From: Falciphora oryzae
Lineage: Eukaryota > Ascomycota > Sordariomycetes > Magnaporthales > Magnaporthaceae
Length of the DNA: 64,000 nt
NCBI GenBank assembly: GCA_000733355.1
Contig: JNVV01000002.1
Span: 731,626 to 795,625, forward strand
Direction of reading: 5' to 3'
Positions 10,420 through 22,011 of the stretch are shown in pieces (within the stretch, counting starts at the first letter, position 1; each line of letters opens with the position of its first letter). The notes beneath the pieces were generated by a model. It saw only the letters and a program-made list of their open reading frames with translations. It had not been told where the DNA came from and did no database searches. The position numbers were made by a program, and so were the translations under genes.

Positions 10420-11589
10420 TTAAGCGACGGGGGCAGGCTTGGTGGCCTCCTCGTCGGTGTACGAGGGAGGCACGTCCTGGACGTCCTGGTCGGCCATGAG
10501 GCCGGACTTCTCATCGGCACGAGCGGCATCCTGCTCCAAGGCCTTGTGCTGCGAGGTGGAGCCGGAGCGGCGGTGGCAGCGGCGAGGGAAGAAAGTCTGA
10601 CCGCGGACGAAGAAGCGCCAAAGACCAACGATGAGGGTACCGACGACCATGCCGAGGACGCTGATGGTGATACCGGCAAAGATGCCGATGAGGACGGGCA
10701 GCACGATCGAGTAGCTCAGTTGCTTGAACAGGCGGGCCCAGGTGCGCGGGGTGTGCTGGTACTGGATCTGGGCACCGTCGGCAGGGGCGGCGTGGTGGTG
10801 CGGCATGTGGTGGGCGCCGGGCTTGCCGCCGTGGTGCATGCCGTGGGCCATCTTGCCGCCGCAGTGGGGCTTCATGATCTTGTTCATGGCGCCGACAGCG
10901 GCCGCCTTCATCTTGCACATCAGGGAAGTGCACTGACCCGCGGGCTCGGCAGGGTTCTGGGACTCGGACTGCTTGATGCGACCGATCATGAGGGCGCCGC
11001 CCTTGTCCTTGACCAGGTCGATGTGGATGTTCTTCAGCCCCTGGATGAAGCGGTTGCCAACCTCGATGACCTGGAGGTCGACGCTGATGAGCTCAGCACC
11101 CGACTGCTCGTCGACCTTTTCGGAGCGGACGATGAGGCCGAAGCCGAGGTCCTGGGCCTCCATGGCCATCATGACGGGTTTGGGGTGCTCCACACCGGGC
11201 ATGGCCTCGATTTCGGGCACGACCGAGGCGCGGAGCTGGCTCGCGAGCGGGTCCGACTGGGGGTACAGCTCGAAGCCGTTGACGAGCAGGCGGTCGCCCG
11301 ACGCGGCGTGGTCGACCGAGAAGCCAAGGTCAAGGTAGTTCTCGGCCTTGCTCTTTAGGCGGAAGCTACTGCCGACGTAGCCCGCGACGCGGAGCTCGCA
11401 GCCGGGGCAGCCAAGCTGGACTGACTGGAATTCGGAGCTGGGTGCCACCGTCACCTCGAAGGGCAGGGCATTGAACATCGGCTCGCGGTGCGTGGCCGGG
11501 GCGTCGCGGAGGGCACCGGGCGGGAGGAGGAAGGCTTCGGTGGCCACCGCCAGGCCGGCAGCGGCGATAGTGATGGGTCTCGGCAACAT
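10420..11589 (-). CDS. Type I membrane glycoprotein-like protein (DUF7728-like) with His-rich stretch and PPxY tail
   Basis: Single exon, 389 aa, starting at the ATG at 11589 (MLPRPITIAAAGLAVATEAF), which begins a signal peptide; an upstream in-frame ATG at 11679 would bury it behind 30 Pro/Ser/Thr-rich residues. The lumenal part carries LGCPGCELRV and long beta-rich segments. A Cys/Met/His-rich stretch follows (HCGGKMAHGMHHGGKPGAHH). One membrane span lies at about residues 295-330 (SIVLPVLIGIFAGITISVLG...), with a cytosolic tail of about 60 residues. The tail holds a Cys/Arg patch and VPPSYTDEEA, a PPxY motif of the kind bound by Rsp5/Nedd4 WW domains. The overall plan fits a fungal-specific family I recall as DUF7728, but I cannot verify that. 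Metal binding by the His/Met stretch is inference only. Confidence 0.82.
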   Translation of the reverse strand: MLPRPITIAAAGLAVATEAFLLPPGALRDAPATHREPMFNALPFEVTVAPSSEFQSVQLGCPGCELRVAGYVGSSFRLKSKAENYLDLGFSVDHAASGDRLLVNGFELYPQSDPLASQLRASVVPEIEAMPGVEHPKPVMMAMEAQDLGFGLIVRSEKVDEQSGAELISVDLQVIEVGNRFIQGLKNIHIDLVKDKGGALMIGRIKQSESQNPAEPAGQCTSLMCKMKAAAVGAMNKIMKPHCGGKMAHGMHHGGKPGAHHMPHHHAAPADGAQIQYQHTPRTWARLFKQLSYSIVLPVLIGIFAGITISVLGMVVGTLIVGLWRFFVRGQTFFPRRCHRRSGSTSQHKALEQDAARADEKSGLMADQDVQDVPPSYTDEEATKPAPVA

Positions 11590-14500
11590 ATTGATGGCTG
11601 TGGGTGATGTGTTGGTGGTTTCTGGCTGCGAGGGCGATGGAGAACGGGCGGGGTCCGGAGTTGACGTAAGGAGAAGCAAAGCGAGATGAATGACCTAGGA
11701 AACAAGTTGTGGTGATGTATCGTCCAGCGTACCAAATACAGATAAAAGCGAAACCTAAGGATTGATGCAACGGCGCTCAGGTGGATGGGATTTGAGTCGA
11801 GTTGATTGGGGTTGTCGTTTGATGGGTTGATGAAGGAAAAGAAGATGGGAGAGCTGAATGGAAGATGTTATGTGTGACAGCCGATCCAGGTCGGCTGAGG
11901 ACAGGCTGGGCCCCGTGTTGGTTGGCGATGGCATGCCTGGCTTTCAGGGTCTCGTGCTTACTACTGCGGCGCCCAATCAGCAGCCGCCGTCTTTGTCCTG
12001 CCACATTCCTTTGTCGCCGCTTGATGGCGTAATTAGTGCCTCAGGACGCAAATGGTCTCCGGGCATGCGCTCCACCTGCCCCCAAATGCCGCTTCGTGAT
12101 CTGCGTTGCAGCGCCCGCAATTCGAAGTCGGGGTGCGTCATTGGCGACTGTGCGGGGCCTTCTTTCAGCTCTTGCAGATTTGGATCTTCGACTTGACGTC
12201 CGTCACTCGATCATCGTCCTGCGATAAGGCTTCACTGCAGTGACGACACAGATATGTGCCCGTTAGCCTGCCAACCTGTGCCAAGGCCACTCTGCAGATT
12301 TAATGCGGCTTGTTGGTCGTCGTGCTGTCTTGCGTCATGGGCCGACGTGATAACTTCGCTCCGCTGCTTCAATATTGCTTACTGTAATGGTTCTTGTCTG
12401 CAACACCTCGAATTCCAATCCATCCGAGCGTGCGTGTAAACTTGCCCACTCTAACAGTACGGTACAACCATGGAACTCAATGTTTACTAAGTCCCAGAAA
12501 CGGCATACGAAGAAAACACTGCTACCCCAGCTGTCACGGCTCCAAATGCCAACATTGAGAACCCCTTTTGGGAGTTTATGGGGGACAAGGCCATGACCGT
12601 CCGTCTGTAACAAAACAGCGCCCATAATGAAAACAGCCAGGGCAGGAAAACAGCGAGAAAAAGAAAGGGCCAAAATAGACGAGAATAGATCCCTGGATGC
12701 ATCAATGTCCGCCGCCACTCGGAGAAACCTCCCTGACAGCCCGCTGAGGTTGACCCAGTCAAGTGAGGCGACTGTGGATCGTGTTAGGCATTGGAATCGC
12801 TTCGGGGACTCCATCTTTATATTAAATTCAAGCTATAGTTAGGACACACATGTTGCACAAGCACTCCTCAAGGACCCTGGTAGGCCAGCAACCCGAATTC
12901 TCAGTTGGAGAATTGCAAATAAGTCCTTGAAGCTAGTGAGGCTATGGGAGGTGTTCATTGGATGTTTTGCCCATCGTCGATGGCCCGATCGCAGGCCCTC
13001 TCGAACCACCCACCAGGCCGCCGTTTGCAGATCTGCCGCGGCACTTGCATACCAAGTGTGCAATATGTTTTGGTCTGATGAGCCGAATGGTACGTTAAGC
13101 AAGGCGCTGGAGTTGGAGGGCGGAGGACCCCTTTTCTCCGGCCGCACAGCAAACATCCCCGGGTGGAACACGGCGGTTGGCCTCCTCACTCGAGACGTGC
13201 CCAAACGGGGGTGTTTTGTTTGCAGTCCGGACATTCTGGGTACGCGAGTTGAGATGAAGCCCTCTAGCCCAGCCAGGGGGGCAAGGCGTCGTCTGACCTC
13301 CTGCGATGAGCGAGATGGGCAGAACGCCTGACCCCCTCCAACTTCAAGTCATGATCGTTTGACGTCTTGACGCACCTGATGGGCTTGGCGGCCCGGGTCG
13401 GGACCTAGCAAATTAGCCCTAGGGGGGCTGTCTGGCGGATATTTTGGATATCTGTCAGACGTCCAACGAACGGCACATGGAAGACGTGCCATGCGAAGGT
13501 TATGACAAGCAATGCAATGAAATGAAGCACGCCGTTTATAGAGAGGCGTAAGGGTGTGCCTCCTTGGTCATATTTGATGTTTAAGCCGAAATGGCATCTC
13601 TGCCTGAATGCCCATGAAGAAATGAGACAAATGCCAGCATCTTGGCATCGGTCGCCTCGAGGGAATGCAACCTGCCAAGAGCATGGAAGGCAGTGCAGAG
13701 AGCCGCATGCACCACGTGACGAGCGATGAAGAGCACCCCTACTAGCACATCAGATTCTCCACATTCGCTTGCTTGGTACCGTGCAAAGAGCCAAACGCAA
13801 AAAAAAAGGATAGGCGGGAGGGATAAAAAGAAAAAAGAGACGAAAGAAAGGATCAAAAAAAAAAAAAAATCATAGGACGAGCCAAGTCGCCGGAAGGCGA
13901 TCGGTTTGCGTCTCGGGTCTCGGAATGCGGAGCTCGTCTTGTCTCGAAGTCGACCCTTGTGAAACACGGAGCGCTGGATTGGACATGTCGCGCCGAGGCC
14001 GGGGCGGCCACAGCAACCAAAAAGGATCACACTTCCAGAAAGGGAAGGATAAGTAGAAAGCGAAGCGATTGAGAGAAAAGGGAGGAAAAAGACTGCAAAT
14101 AAGCAAGCGAAGGGGGACGCAAGGAAGGGCGACGCAAGGAAGGGCGAGGGCGTGCGTGAAGGGAGAGACAGACACACAGGTTGATCCGCGCCGTCGGGTT
14201 GGGATTTCGCCGATGTGCGGGTAGGTTGAGCCGAACAAACGAAGATCTCAAGACGCCTCTGTGGGGAGATGGTGTGGGAGGCTGTTTGACGATGGTCGAT
14301 GGGATTCTTGTTACACGAGGGCCGGCCGAGACCTTGCACCCGTTTAGCGCGCATTTGGAGCCACCTATTCAGCCTCCATTGCACGGCGCTAGTCTTTGGC
14401 GGCAACTTGTACGCCACGACTGCCACTTGAAGGGGGCGGCCTGTTTGAGCCTGCGAAGAAGGACGCACGGGAAGGCTGTTTGATCCAAATCCCACCGCCA

Positions 14501-15151
14501 GGAAGCGACGCCTACATCGACGGCTCGTCTCCCGCGCAGCACATCTCCCGGCTAAGTTTCGTGTCCCCGAGATGTGTAATATCGAGTCCCGCGCCGCGGC
14601 TGTTTGGGATAGAGAGCGGCCGTAAAATCTAGGAAAGAGAGCAGGAGGAAAGCCGACAGACGGATACATGCTCCCACATTAGAGCTATTCGGAAATTGGA
14701 AGACATGCGACGCGGGCCATGCCAGCCTGTGTGATGGAATTCCAACCGAGCGTCCAGTTGTTTCCACGTCGCCAGTTGGCCCTGATCCTTGGTGGTGAGT
14801 CTTGGGCTGGGCTTCTTTCTCCGCCCGGCGCAAGCTTTTCTCCCCCGCGCCGCCGAGATATGGATCCCTCGTCGAGCAGATAGGGTCGGGGCGCGGCGAT
14901 TCACAGGTGACAACGCTACGTGACGCGACTTGCGCTATGAAGAAGACGTTGCAATCGACTGTCGATAGTTTGGTCGCCTATCAAGTAATCTTTTCCACCC
15001 GCCAGGTTATTCACTTTTGTGCACTAGCCCATCCCCCAGGCCCTCAATATCGAGGTCTCATCGACAGAGGGCCAAAAGCGGCCCAATCCAGGGGTGCGGG
15101 CACGACGGGGTGTGCCCAGCGAGCAAGGAGGCTGCCGGCTGGGAGCTGGTG

Positions 15152-15177
15152 AAAAAAAAAAAAAAAAAAAAAAAAAA
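15152..15177 (+). repeat. A26 homopolymer
   Basis: Longest homopolymer in the window, inside the gene-poor region. No flanking target-site duplication was noticed, so a retroposed poly-A tail is not supported. Confidence 0.9.
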
Positions 15178-16353
15178 GACTATGCCTGTCGGGCTAAAGT
15201 CTGGAAGCAGCAGCGCTGCCGCCGCCGCCATTCCCACAAGGATCGCCCCTTTGTGCAACGGCACCAACTATTCGGAGGAGGGGCTGATACTATTTCACAC
15301 TCGAACGGGCCGCGGATGTGGTTTGTACTAGCCAGGCGCGGCTGGATGACAGCCTGTCTGTCAGTGAGCCACTGGCGCCGGCGGCGGGTTTGGGGGTAAA
15401 GGCGCCGCTCATTCTCACCCCCTTTTCGTTGGCTAGGCTCAATGGATGTCAATAGTTCCGTCCCCACGAGCGGCTAAGCCGGGCACACGCGTGTCAGCTC
15501 GTAAACACCGGCCCAACGTCATTATCGCCGCTAGCTCAGAGCTAGTTCCCGCTTGCTATCTGGGACAGAAAAGTATGCCATCCACCCTGGTTACAGGCCG
15601 GGTTGTGGATGTTGTCCCTCCCCGCGGAAAACGGAGCTTCCCCATGGATGTCGCTCACCGAGTTCCTTCCATGTCCGTCCGAACACTCGTGCACTTTGCG
15701 AATGGGAAGACCAACAAGCAAACAGCAGCCGCCGAGAGCAATGGATGAAAAGGCCAAGCAAACGTCAGCCGTCTAGCGGGGGATCATCCTCGCTTCACCT
15801 TGTCTATAACAGGTATAACGGAGAGGATCGATCGCCGGCTTGACCGCCATCACAGAAATGCAGATCACGTCTTCATTTCCACTTCTGGGCCTTCAGCGAC
15901 ACACAGGCAATTTTGGGATCGCTTTGTCCGCTTGCGCGCGATTCCATGTTGGATGGTTGCCCCGACCAGGCATCGGAATCGAAAAGGCACGGGGGGCTCC
16001 ACCTGTCAGGGACACCTGGGCCCTCTTTTTTCAGGTCCACCAACGCTTTGGCCCGTCTCATGGGTACCTGCATCCACGCTGCAGAGGGTCGGCGGCGTTC
16101 GCTAAGCAGCCGGCGAGCAGAGTTGGTGGGTTCCAACTTCGATCCGTCACCCCTGAGCGCCCCGGAGCGCCGCTTGGAGAATCGATTGTGTCTCCGGCCT
16201 TTTTAGCACATCGTCAAAGGTTTGACGTGAGCCTGATGGGTGGGCCACTCTACGCCAAATGTCGTTGGTGACGTGCTTCTTTTTTCGGTCCGCCGCCGCT
16301 CTTTTTCCTGATTCGGCGTTCTAAGTCGAGAGCGGTGGTGATTCGGTTGTTGC

Positions 16354-16374
16354 TTTTTTTTTTTTTTTTTTTTT
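16354..16374 (+). repeat. T21 homopolymer
   Basis: Uninterrupted T run in the gene-poor region; no associated element recognised. Confidence 0.9.
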
Positions 16375-17149
16375 AATCATCATCCATGTGGGATTTGTGG
16401 TCGGGGAAACGGGCAGTTCGGGAAGAATGTGAAATTGCAGAATTTATTCCTTCCGTGGTTCTTGGTGGTGCACAGGCGCATCCTTCGATGCTTTTCCTGG
16501 ACTATTATGATGCTACGTATGGTAGCACTAATATGGGCGAGGAGGGAGGCAGCGTTTGGGGGCGCTGACGAGATAGATAGGCCTTCATGCCACGATGGCA
16601 CAGCACGAGAAGAGCGAGGGCGCGCGTATTCCACAGTCTGGTCAGGTGCTTAACGCGCTCCTCAGTAGAAGCCCCCGCGGGCCCAGAAAGATGGCTACAG
16701 TTCCTCTGCGCTGCAACGACACGGACAAAGTCTAGAGTCGAGGCCGCGGCAAGACCAAAACTCCAGCAGTCGGCCAAAGCAACGCTGCATGGATGCAGGC
16801 CGAGCCAAGCCTGTGCCTGATTGCCTCTTGATCAACTTTCAGGGGCCCCCCTGTTCTTTTTCTGTGGGCGGACCCCTCGTCGGCCCCGCCAATTTGAAAC
16901 AGCCTCCTCCCCTCCTTTTTTTGTTCACCACTCTGTCGACCGACGACAGTGGCGTTCGCCTGCCTACACGCGCGCACCCAAGCCGCCCTCTCCGGGCCTC
17001 GCCCACCCACGCCCGCCCCCGTCCGAATTGTGCCGCGCATGCGCCCTGTGCGACGGCGGAGCCATTGGATAGTTGCGGTGTGGTCTTTGTGGGAATTGTC
17101 TCTGCGGGCTGCAGGAGCTCGCACAGAACTGCATGCGCACACTGACGAT

Positions 17150-18560
17150 CCACGGGAAGCCGTCCATCCCATGCCAGATATACTTTTTACACTCTCTCGT
17201 TTCTTTCCTCTGATGGGCCTTTGCTTCTGTGGTTCCGTAGCACCACACCCCAGTTTCGCTGGTCCGTCGGATCGACCAGGCCTTTTCGGGTCCGTGATCG
17301 ATTCAGTCATTGACTCTTCTCTTTCGCTTCCGTCTAAGCGACTGAGCTTGCTTTGCCCCTATATTCTTCTGGCGCTCTCTGGTATTCCCTTCCCACCACC
17401 ACCCGACTCTCTCTTCGGGCACCGCAGCGAACGAAAGCTCGCCGAGTCGAGTTTGTCTCCCTGCCGTCTCGTTCCCTTCGCACCTTCCCGTTCTCGCCTG
17501 CTCCCCCGAGATCGCGGCTGCCGGATCGGGCCACGGAACAAACAGCACTCCACCTGCCTGCTGGAGAGCACACAGCAGCGGCGGCTCTGGCGCCAAGCGG
17601 ACGAAACATCAAACGTACGTGATCTGCCCTTTTCCCTCCCTACCTGCGACCAGGCTGTTCAGGTTGGCCCCTGGTCGTGGCTCTGGGACCCGTCGACCCT
17701 TTGGCGAGCCCGCAAGCGAGGCCTGCGTCCCGCCCGCCTGTCTCTTGCCTGCGTGCCCTGCTCCTGCTCTGCTCCTCCGTTGCCCACACACCCCGTCCCA
17801 ATTAGGCAAATCGCTTTGTCGGGGGTTTCTGGGGCAGCCCTCGCTGTCTCAACTGTTTGTCACGAAAGGGACGAGGGGGTTCCCGCCCTTCTGCCACGGC
17901 GCAGACAGCACCACCCAGGCCCAGGCGCACCCCCCGGGACGGGCATCCCCAGCCCAGGATAGCATCCCGTCCATCCGTGTCGTTCCTGTCCCACACCCTC
18001 GTATCACCCTGCGAGTGCTCGGCGCTCCCTCCCTCGCCTCTCTGTTCCACCTCCCGCCACGCCTCACACAGACGCACGCTGCGCGCCGCTGCTCGCCGCT
18101 GCTCGCCACAATATTGTCATTTTTTTTTTCTCACTCCCTGCTTTTCCCTCCCCTTGTCTCCGCAAACGACTAACGGCTCCTGCAGTCTGGCCAGACAGCA
18201 TTGGTCATTTCCTGATCCTTTGCTTTTTCTTACTGCTCTTCGCTTTTACCTAATCTTTGTTGTTGTTTCTGAGGCCTCGCTCGCGACTCTATTCGCGCAG
18301 GTCCGCCATTCATTCATTCGTTTTCCGCTGCGCTCGACCAAGTAAGCGCCTCATTCCTACCGCTGCATCTCCTCGACGGACATACACGACGACGCATAGA
18401 CCTGCATCCCCAACCACCGACAGACTGGGTCGCGCCGTTCCACAACTGCCGGCCTTCTTTCCTTGTCACTGCCATTCATTCAATTTTTTATTATTTTTTT
18501 CTTCTATTGTCGCAAGAGTTTGAAGACATATACGGGGCAGCGATCTTTTCTTCTCTTTTA
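17150..18560 (+). promoter_or_regulatory. Long CT-rich leader/promoter of the EGF-like membrane protein gene
   Basis: Plus strand dominated by C and T with repeated CTTTC, CCTCCC and TTTTTTCT blocks, up to about 400 bp before the start codon at 18968. CT-rich tracts commonly mark transcription start regions in filamentous ascomycetes. The length (about 1.4 kb) suggests a long 5' UTR or several start sites. Many short ATG frames fall in it, so upstream-ORF control is possible. The boundaries are approximate. Confidence 0.45.
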
Positions 18561-18967
18561 GGATACCCCTTTCCAGCCAGTCGTTTTCGAGCGCCCAGAG
18601 TCCGGAACATCTGACAGCAGCGCCTGCTCGCGCATCGAAACCCGCCTGCTAGGATTTTTTATTCTTATTGACTGACGCCTGGATACTGTCTTTTGTGGTA
18701 TTGTCTCGCTCTGTACCACGTCGGATCCTCCATCGACTTGCCGAGACAAGACCGGCATTTCTCTCACGAACCGAGTCCCGGGGGGCATCGCCGCGCGGAT
18801 TCTTGCATATGCGCTTGTTATTGGATAAGACGCGCAGTAGGACGAAGGCCCCTGTCGCTGGGAGCGGGATTGGAAGAAGGGATCAGCCGCGGACCAAGGA
18901 AAGGAGACAGCCGTGGGAGCATTTGGATGCCCCCATCGACCGTCGCTGTCGAGGTGGCCTCTGCTAA

Positions 18968-21900
18968 ATGAGTTACCCTCAAGATGGGCGAGATATGGAG
19001 CCACAGCCGATACAGGGGGGATCCGTCAGGCGCGCGCGCGAGATGGCAATGGCCGGCCTGGCAAGCCGCGCGCCCGGAGAGAGCAGGATACCCATCCGGG
19101 TGCCTCAGGGGGGCCCGGGCCCGAACCCCCAGTTGCCGCTGCCCATGCCCATAGCCCGCCGCTCGCCGCCGCCTGTCACCGAGGCCGCGACTACGTCGCC
19201 GCCCAGGGTCGGCATCCCACGCCCGCGAGGCGACGGCCCCATTACCGGCGACGACATCTCGAGACCGACTCAGATTCCTCAGACCCAGCTTCCTCAGTGG
19301 CCGCTCGGCGGTCCGCCCGTAGTGCCTTCGGCCGCCGTCGCTGACCAGGGCTTTGCGCCCTACCAGCCTCCGCCAGGCCGATCGCAACCCCCGCAACGAC
19401 CTCCGAGGCCGAGCCGCGTTCCCTCGATGCTTGACGGCACCCAGATTCAGGACCCGACTCCCGTATTTCAGTACCAGCCCACGTCGAACCGCGAGTCCGA
19501 AGTTTCTGTGCAGCAGTCAACTACGTCCTCGACCTCGCGCCCCTCCACAATCGATTCCGTCGGATCAATACCAGACTTCCCGCTGCCGATAACGGCAGCA
19601 TCAGTCGCACCTCCCAGGAGGAGCGTCAACCTCGGACCGCCTCCGTCGGCAAGACGCGGGGCGTCCTCGTTTTATTCTAACGCCTCCTTTGTGTCGCCCA
19701 TTCCCGAAGAGAGCCCGCGGTCAAGATCGCATGCATCGTATGCGTCTAGCGCGGCCATTCCCAGGGATAGGGACAGCTGGGACTCGTCAATGTCACCAGG
19801 ACCAAGCCCCAACTATCCGGACGCCCGATTCGAAGACGCCATTCCGGAGGACGGCAGGGAGGGCATGTATGGCGACGACCAGGGCGACGAGAGCCAGCTG
19901 GTTCGCAGCGCGAGCATAGGCAAGAGGGGAAGGGCCCTGCTCGTGACGACTCCTGCGCCACAGCGATCTTCTGAAGTGCCTGAGATGGGACTGAGGGCAG
20001 TACCATCTCCACGAAACCCGGGCCCTTTCACCGATGGCACGGGCTACGTCGACGCGTCCTCGACGAGCTCCGGGAGCGATCAAAAGTCCCGGGGACTGCA
20101 ACCTCCGCCTGCAATGGCAGTGGCTGGTGCTGCAGGAATGGCGTTGACGGCTCAGTCGATATTGAGCGCGTACGATGCCGCATCGTCGCCCGATCCGTCG
20201 AACCCCAACCGCCGCCTCTCGGTTTCCCCCCAGCCTATGCGTGAATACAGCCATTTGTCAGCCGTCCGTAGGCCGCCTAGGCTGGACATCGACGCTGTCA
20301 AGGCTGCCGAGTCTCGTGGTAGTTTGACGAGCCTGCCAGACCTTATTCGCCGAGCTACCCGACTGGCGGCCAGCCTCGAGAAGGGCCGCAGGCCGGCGAG
20401 CCGCTTTCCTGACGACATGGACCAGTTTCCGGGTCAGTCGGAGAAGAACCGCGCAAGTGAGTCAAGAAAGCAGGCCCAAGGTGCTAGGCCACTGTAAATA
20501 CCGCTTTCAAGGTGCTAACGAAAGTCCGCACAGGCGACTATGAGAAGCACCAATCGGGCCTCTCAGACATGCTTGCAGCCTTCCCGCCCCCGGCCCAGCC
20601 TGTGCCCCAGACCCGTAGGAGTTGGAGGCAGAGCGTGCGTGATGAAATCAGCTCGTGGCCACTGCCGGCCCGCTTCAGCGGCGTTGGTCGCAGCAGGGAC
20701 AACTCGCCGCCGGACGAGCCACCCGCGCTCCCCACGTACAACATCCCCAACAGCGGCAATGGTGGCAACAACGCCAACAACAACACCAACAACGCCCGGG
20801 GCCAGCAAAAGTCGGGCCGACGGTGCTGCGGCCTGCCGCTTTGGGGATTCATCATCTTGGTCATCGTGCTGCTCATCATCGTGACGGCCGCCGTCGTGAT
20901 CCCGGTCGAGTTCTTCGTCGTGCGCCGCGGCAATAACGGCGCCGGCAATGCCCAGCCGGCGCTGACTGAGTGCCAGAACATGCTCACCTGCGCCAACGGC
21001 GGCACCAATGTCGTGACGTCGCAGGGTGCCTGCAGCTGCATCTGCACCGGTGGCTTCACCGGCGCTACCTGCACTGTCCCTGGCGCTAACGGATGCACGA
21101 CGACCAATGTCGTCGACCAGAGCCCCAATGTCGGCAACAACGTCATCAACAACGTCACCCTCGGCGACTCGCTACCCCGTCTCGTCCAGGCCGCTGCTCA
21201 AAATTTCTCCATCCCGCTGTCCGTCACCCAGATCCTGGCCAAGTTCAATGCTGGCAGCCTCAGCTGCCTTGCCCAGAACGCCCTTGTCACCTTCAACGGC
21301 GAGAGCACTCGTGGTAACGGCCCCTCTGGGGCTACTATCCCCGGTAACACCAACAATGCCGCCAATGGCCCAAAGGCCGAGTTGCCCAAAGTACCCGAAG
21401 GCGTCGCCGTTGAGGTCGTCACGGTCGTGGTCAGGCGCCAGGCCGGCCAGGGCTTCTCGACCACGCTCTCTGGTTCCGTTTCTTTTGGCACCACACTTAC
21501 CGCGATCCCGCCTACAACGACGACGACGGTCACGACCACCATCTCGCGCAGGACGAGCAGCAGCAGCAGCACCACCAACAACAGGCCGCCGCCGCCCAGC
21601 ACGTCGACCACTCAGCGCAACCCGCCACCCGTCGCTACCGCCTTCCCCGTCACGGAGCAGGTTCTCGACTTTGCGCGGGTGTCGGTCCTCTTTGTGCTGC
21701 AGCAGGAAACGCTCCAAAACGCCGAGACGGCACAGATGGCTCTTCAGCGCTTCTTCACGGCCGCGGGCCAGGGCTCCGCTTCCCCTTCCCCTGTCACGCC
21801 TGACCAGGCCCGTAACCTGACGCTCGGCAACGGCAACTCGGTCAACCTTATAGACTTCACCGTCGACGTCGGCTCTGGGCCCGTCGGCGGGGCCATCGCG

Positions 21901-22011
21901 CCGCTACGCGCTCTCCTCGTCAGGGACGCGGGGCCCCTACCCGAGGCGCCTCCATGCGAGGGTGGGAACATTCTGAAGCCTCCTCCATTGTTGAGGATGT
22001 TCCGCCGGTAA
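18968..22011 (+). CDS. Large type II membrane protein with an extracellular EGF-like module
   Basis: Two exons, 18968-20456 and 20534-22011, joined over a 77-bp intron (GTGAGT donor, GTGCTAACG branch, CACAG acceptor, phase 1); 988 aa. Residues 1-590 are a disordered Pro/Ser/Arg-rich cytosolic region with many SP/TP-type sites. A Cys-Cys juxtamembrane motif (RRCCGLPLWGF) precedes one membrane span at about 602-626. An EGF-like module follows, with six cysteines at 643, 649, 663, 665, 667 and 676 (TCANGG and GGFTGATC). The rest is a Ser/Thr/Asn-rich ectodomain with a Thr/Ser mucin-like stretch near the XRRTSSSSSTTNN segment. There is no N-terminal signal peptide, so type II topology is inferred. 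Filamentous fungi have related EGF-domain membrane proteins of unknown role; surface sensing is a guess. Confidence 0.85.

Larger units (their letters stand above)
11590..18967. other. 7.4-kb gene-poor region upstream of two divergent genes
   Basis: No convincing coding sequence on either strand. The longest frames (13581-14669 minus, 16732-17310 minus, 16949-17962 plus) are Arg/Ser/Pro-rich translations with no domains or splice continuity. Repetitive features include an A15 run at 13855-13869, a short tandem GACGCAAGGAAGGGC pair near 14117-14150, A26 at 15152-15177 and T21 at 16354-16374. From about 17150 onward the plus strand becomes strongly CT-rich, which is a leader/promoter signature for the gene at 18968. 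Confidence 0.5.

Noticed and set aside
13581..14669. 362-codon minus-strand frame
   Set aside because: Translation is Arg/Ser/Pro/Phe-rich low-complexity with no domain, and no splice or start context was found.
15152..15177. A26 run as the poly-A tail of a retroposed element
   Set aside because: No target-site duplication or reverse-transcriptase-like sequence next to it.
16949..17962. 337-codon plus-strand frame
   Set aside because: Lies in the CT-rich leader; composition explains the absence of stops.
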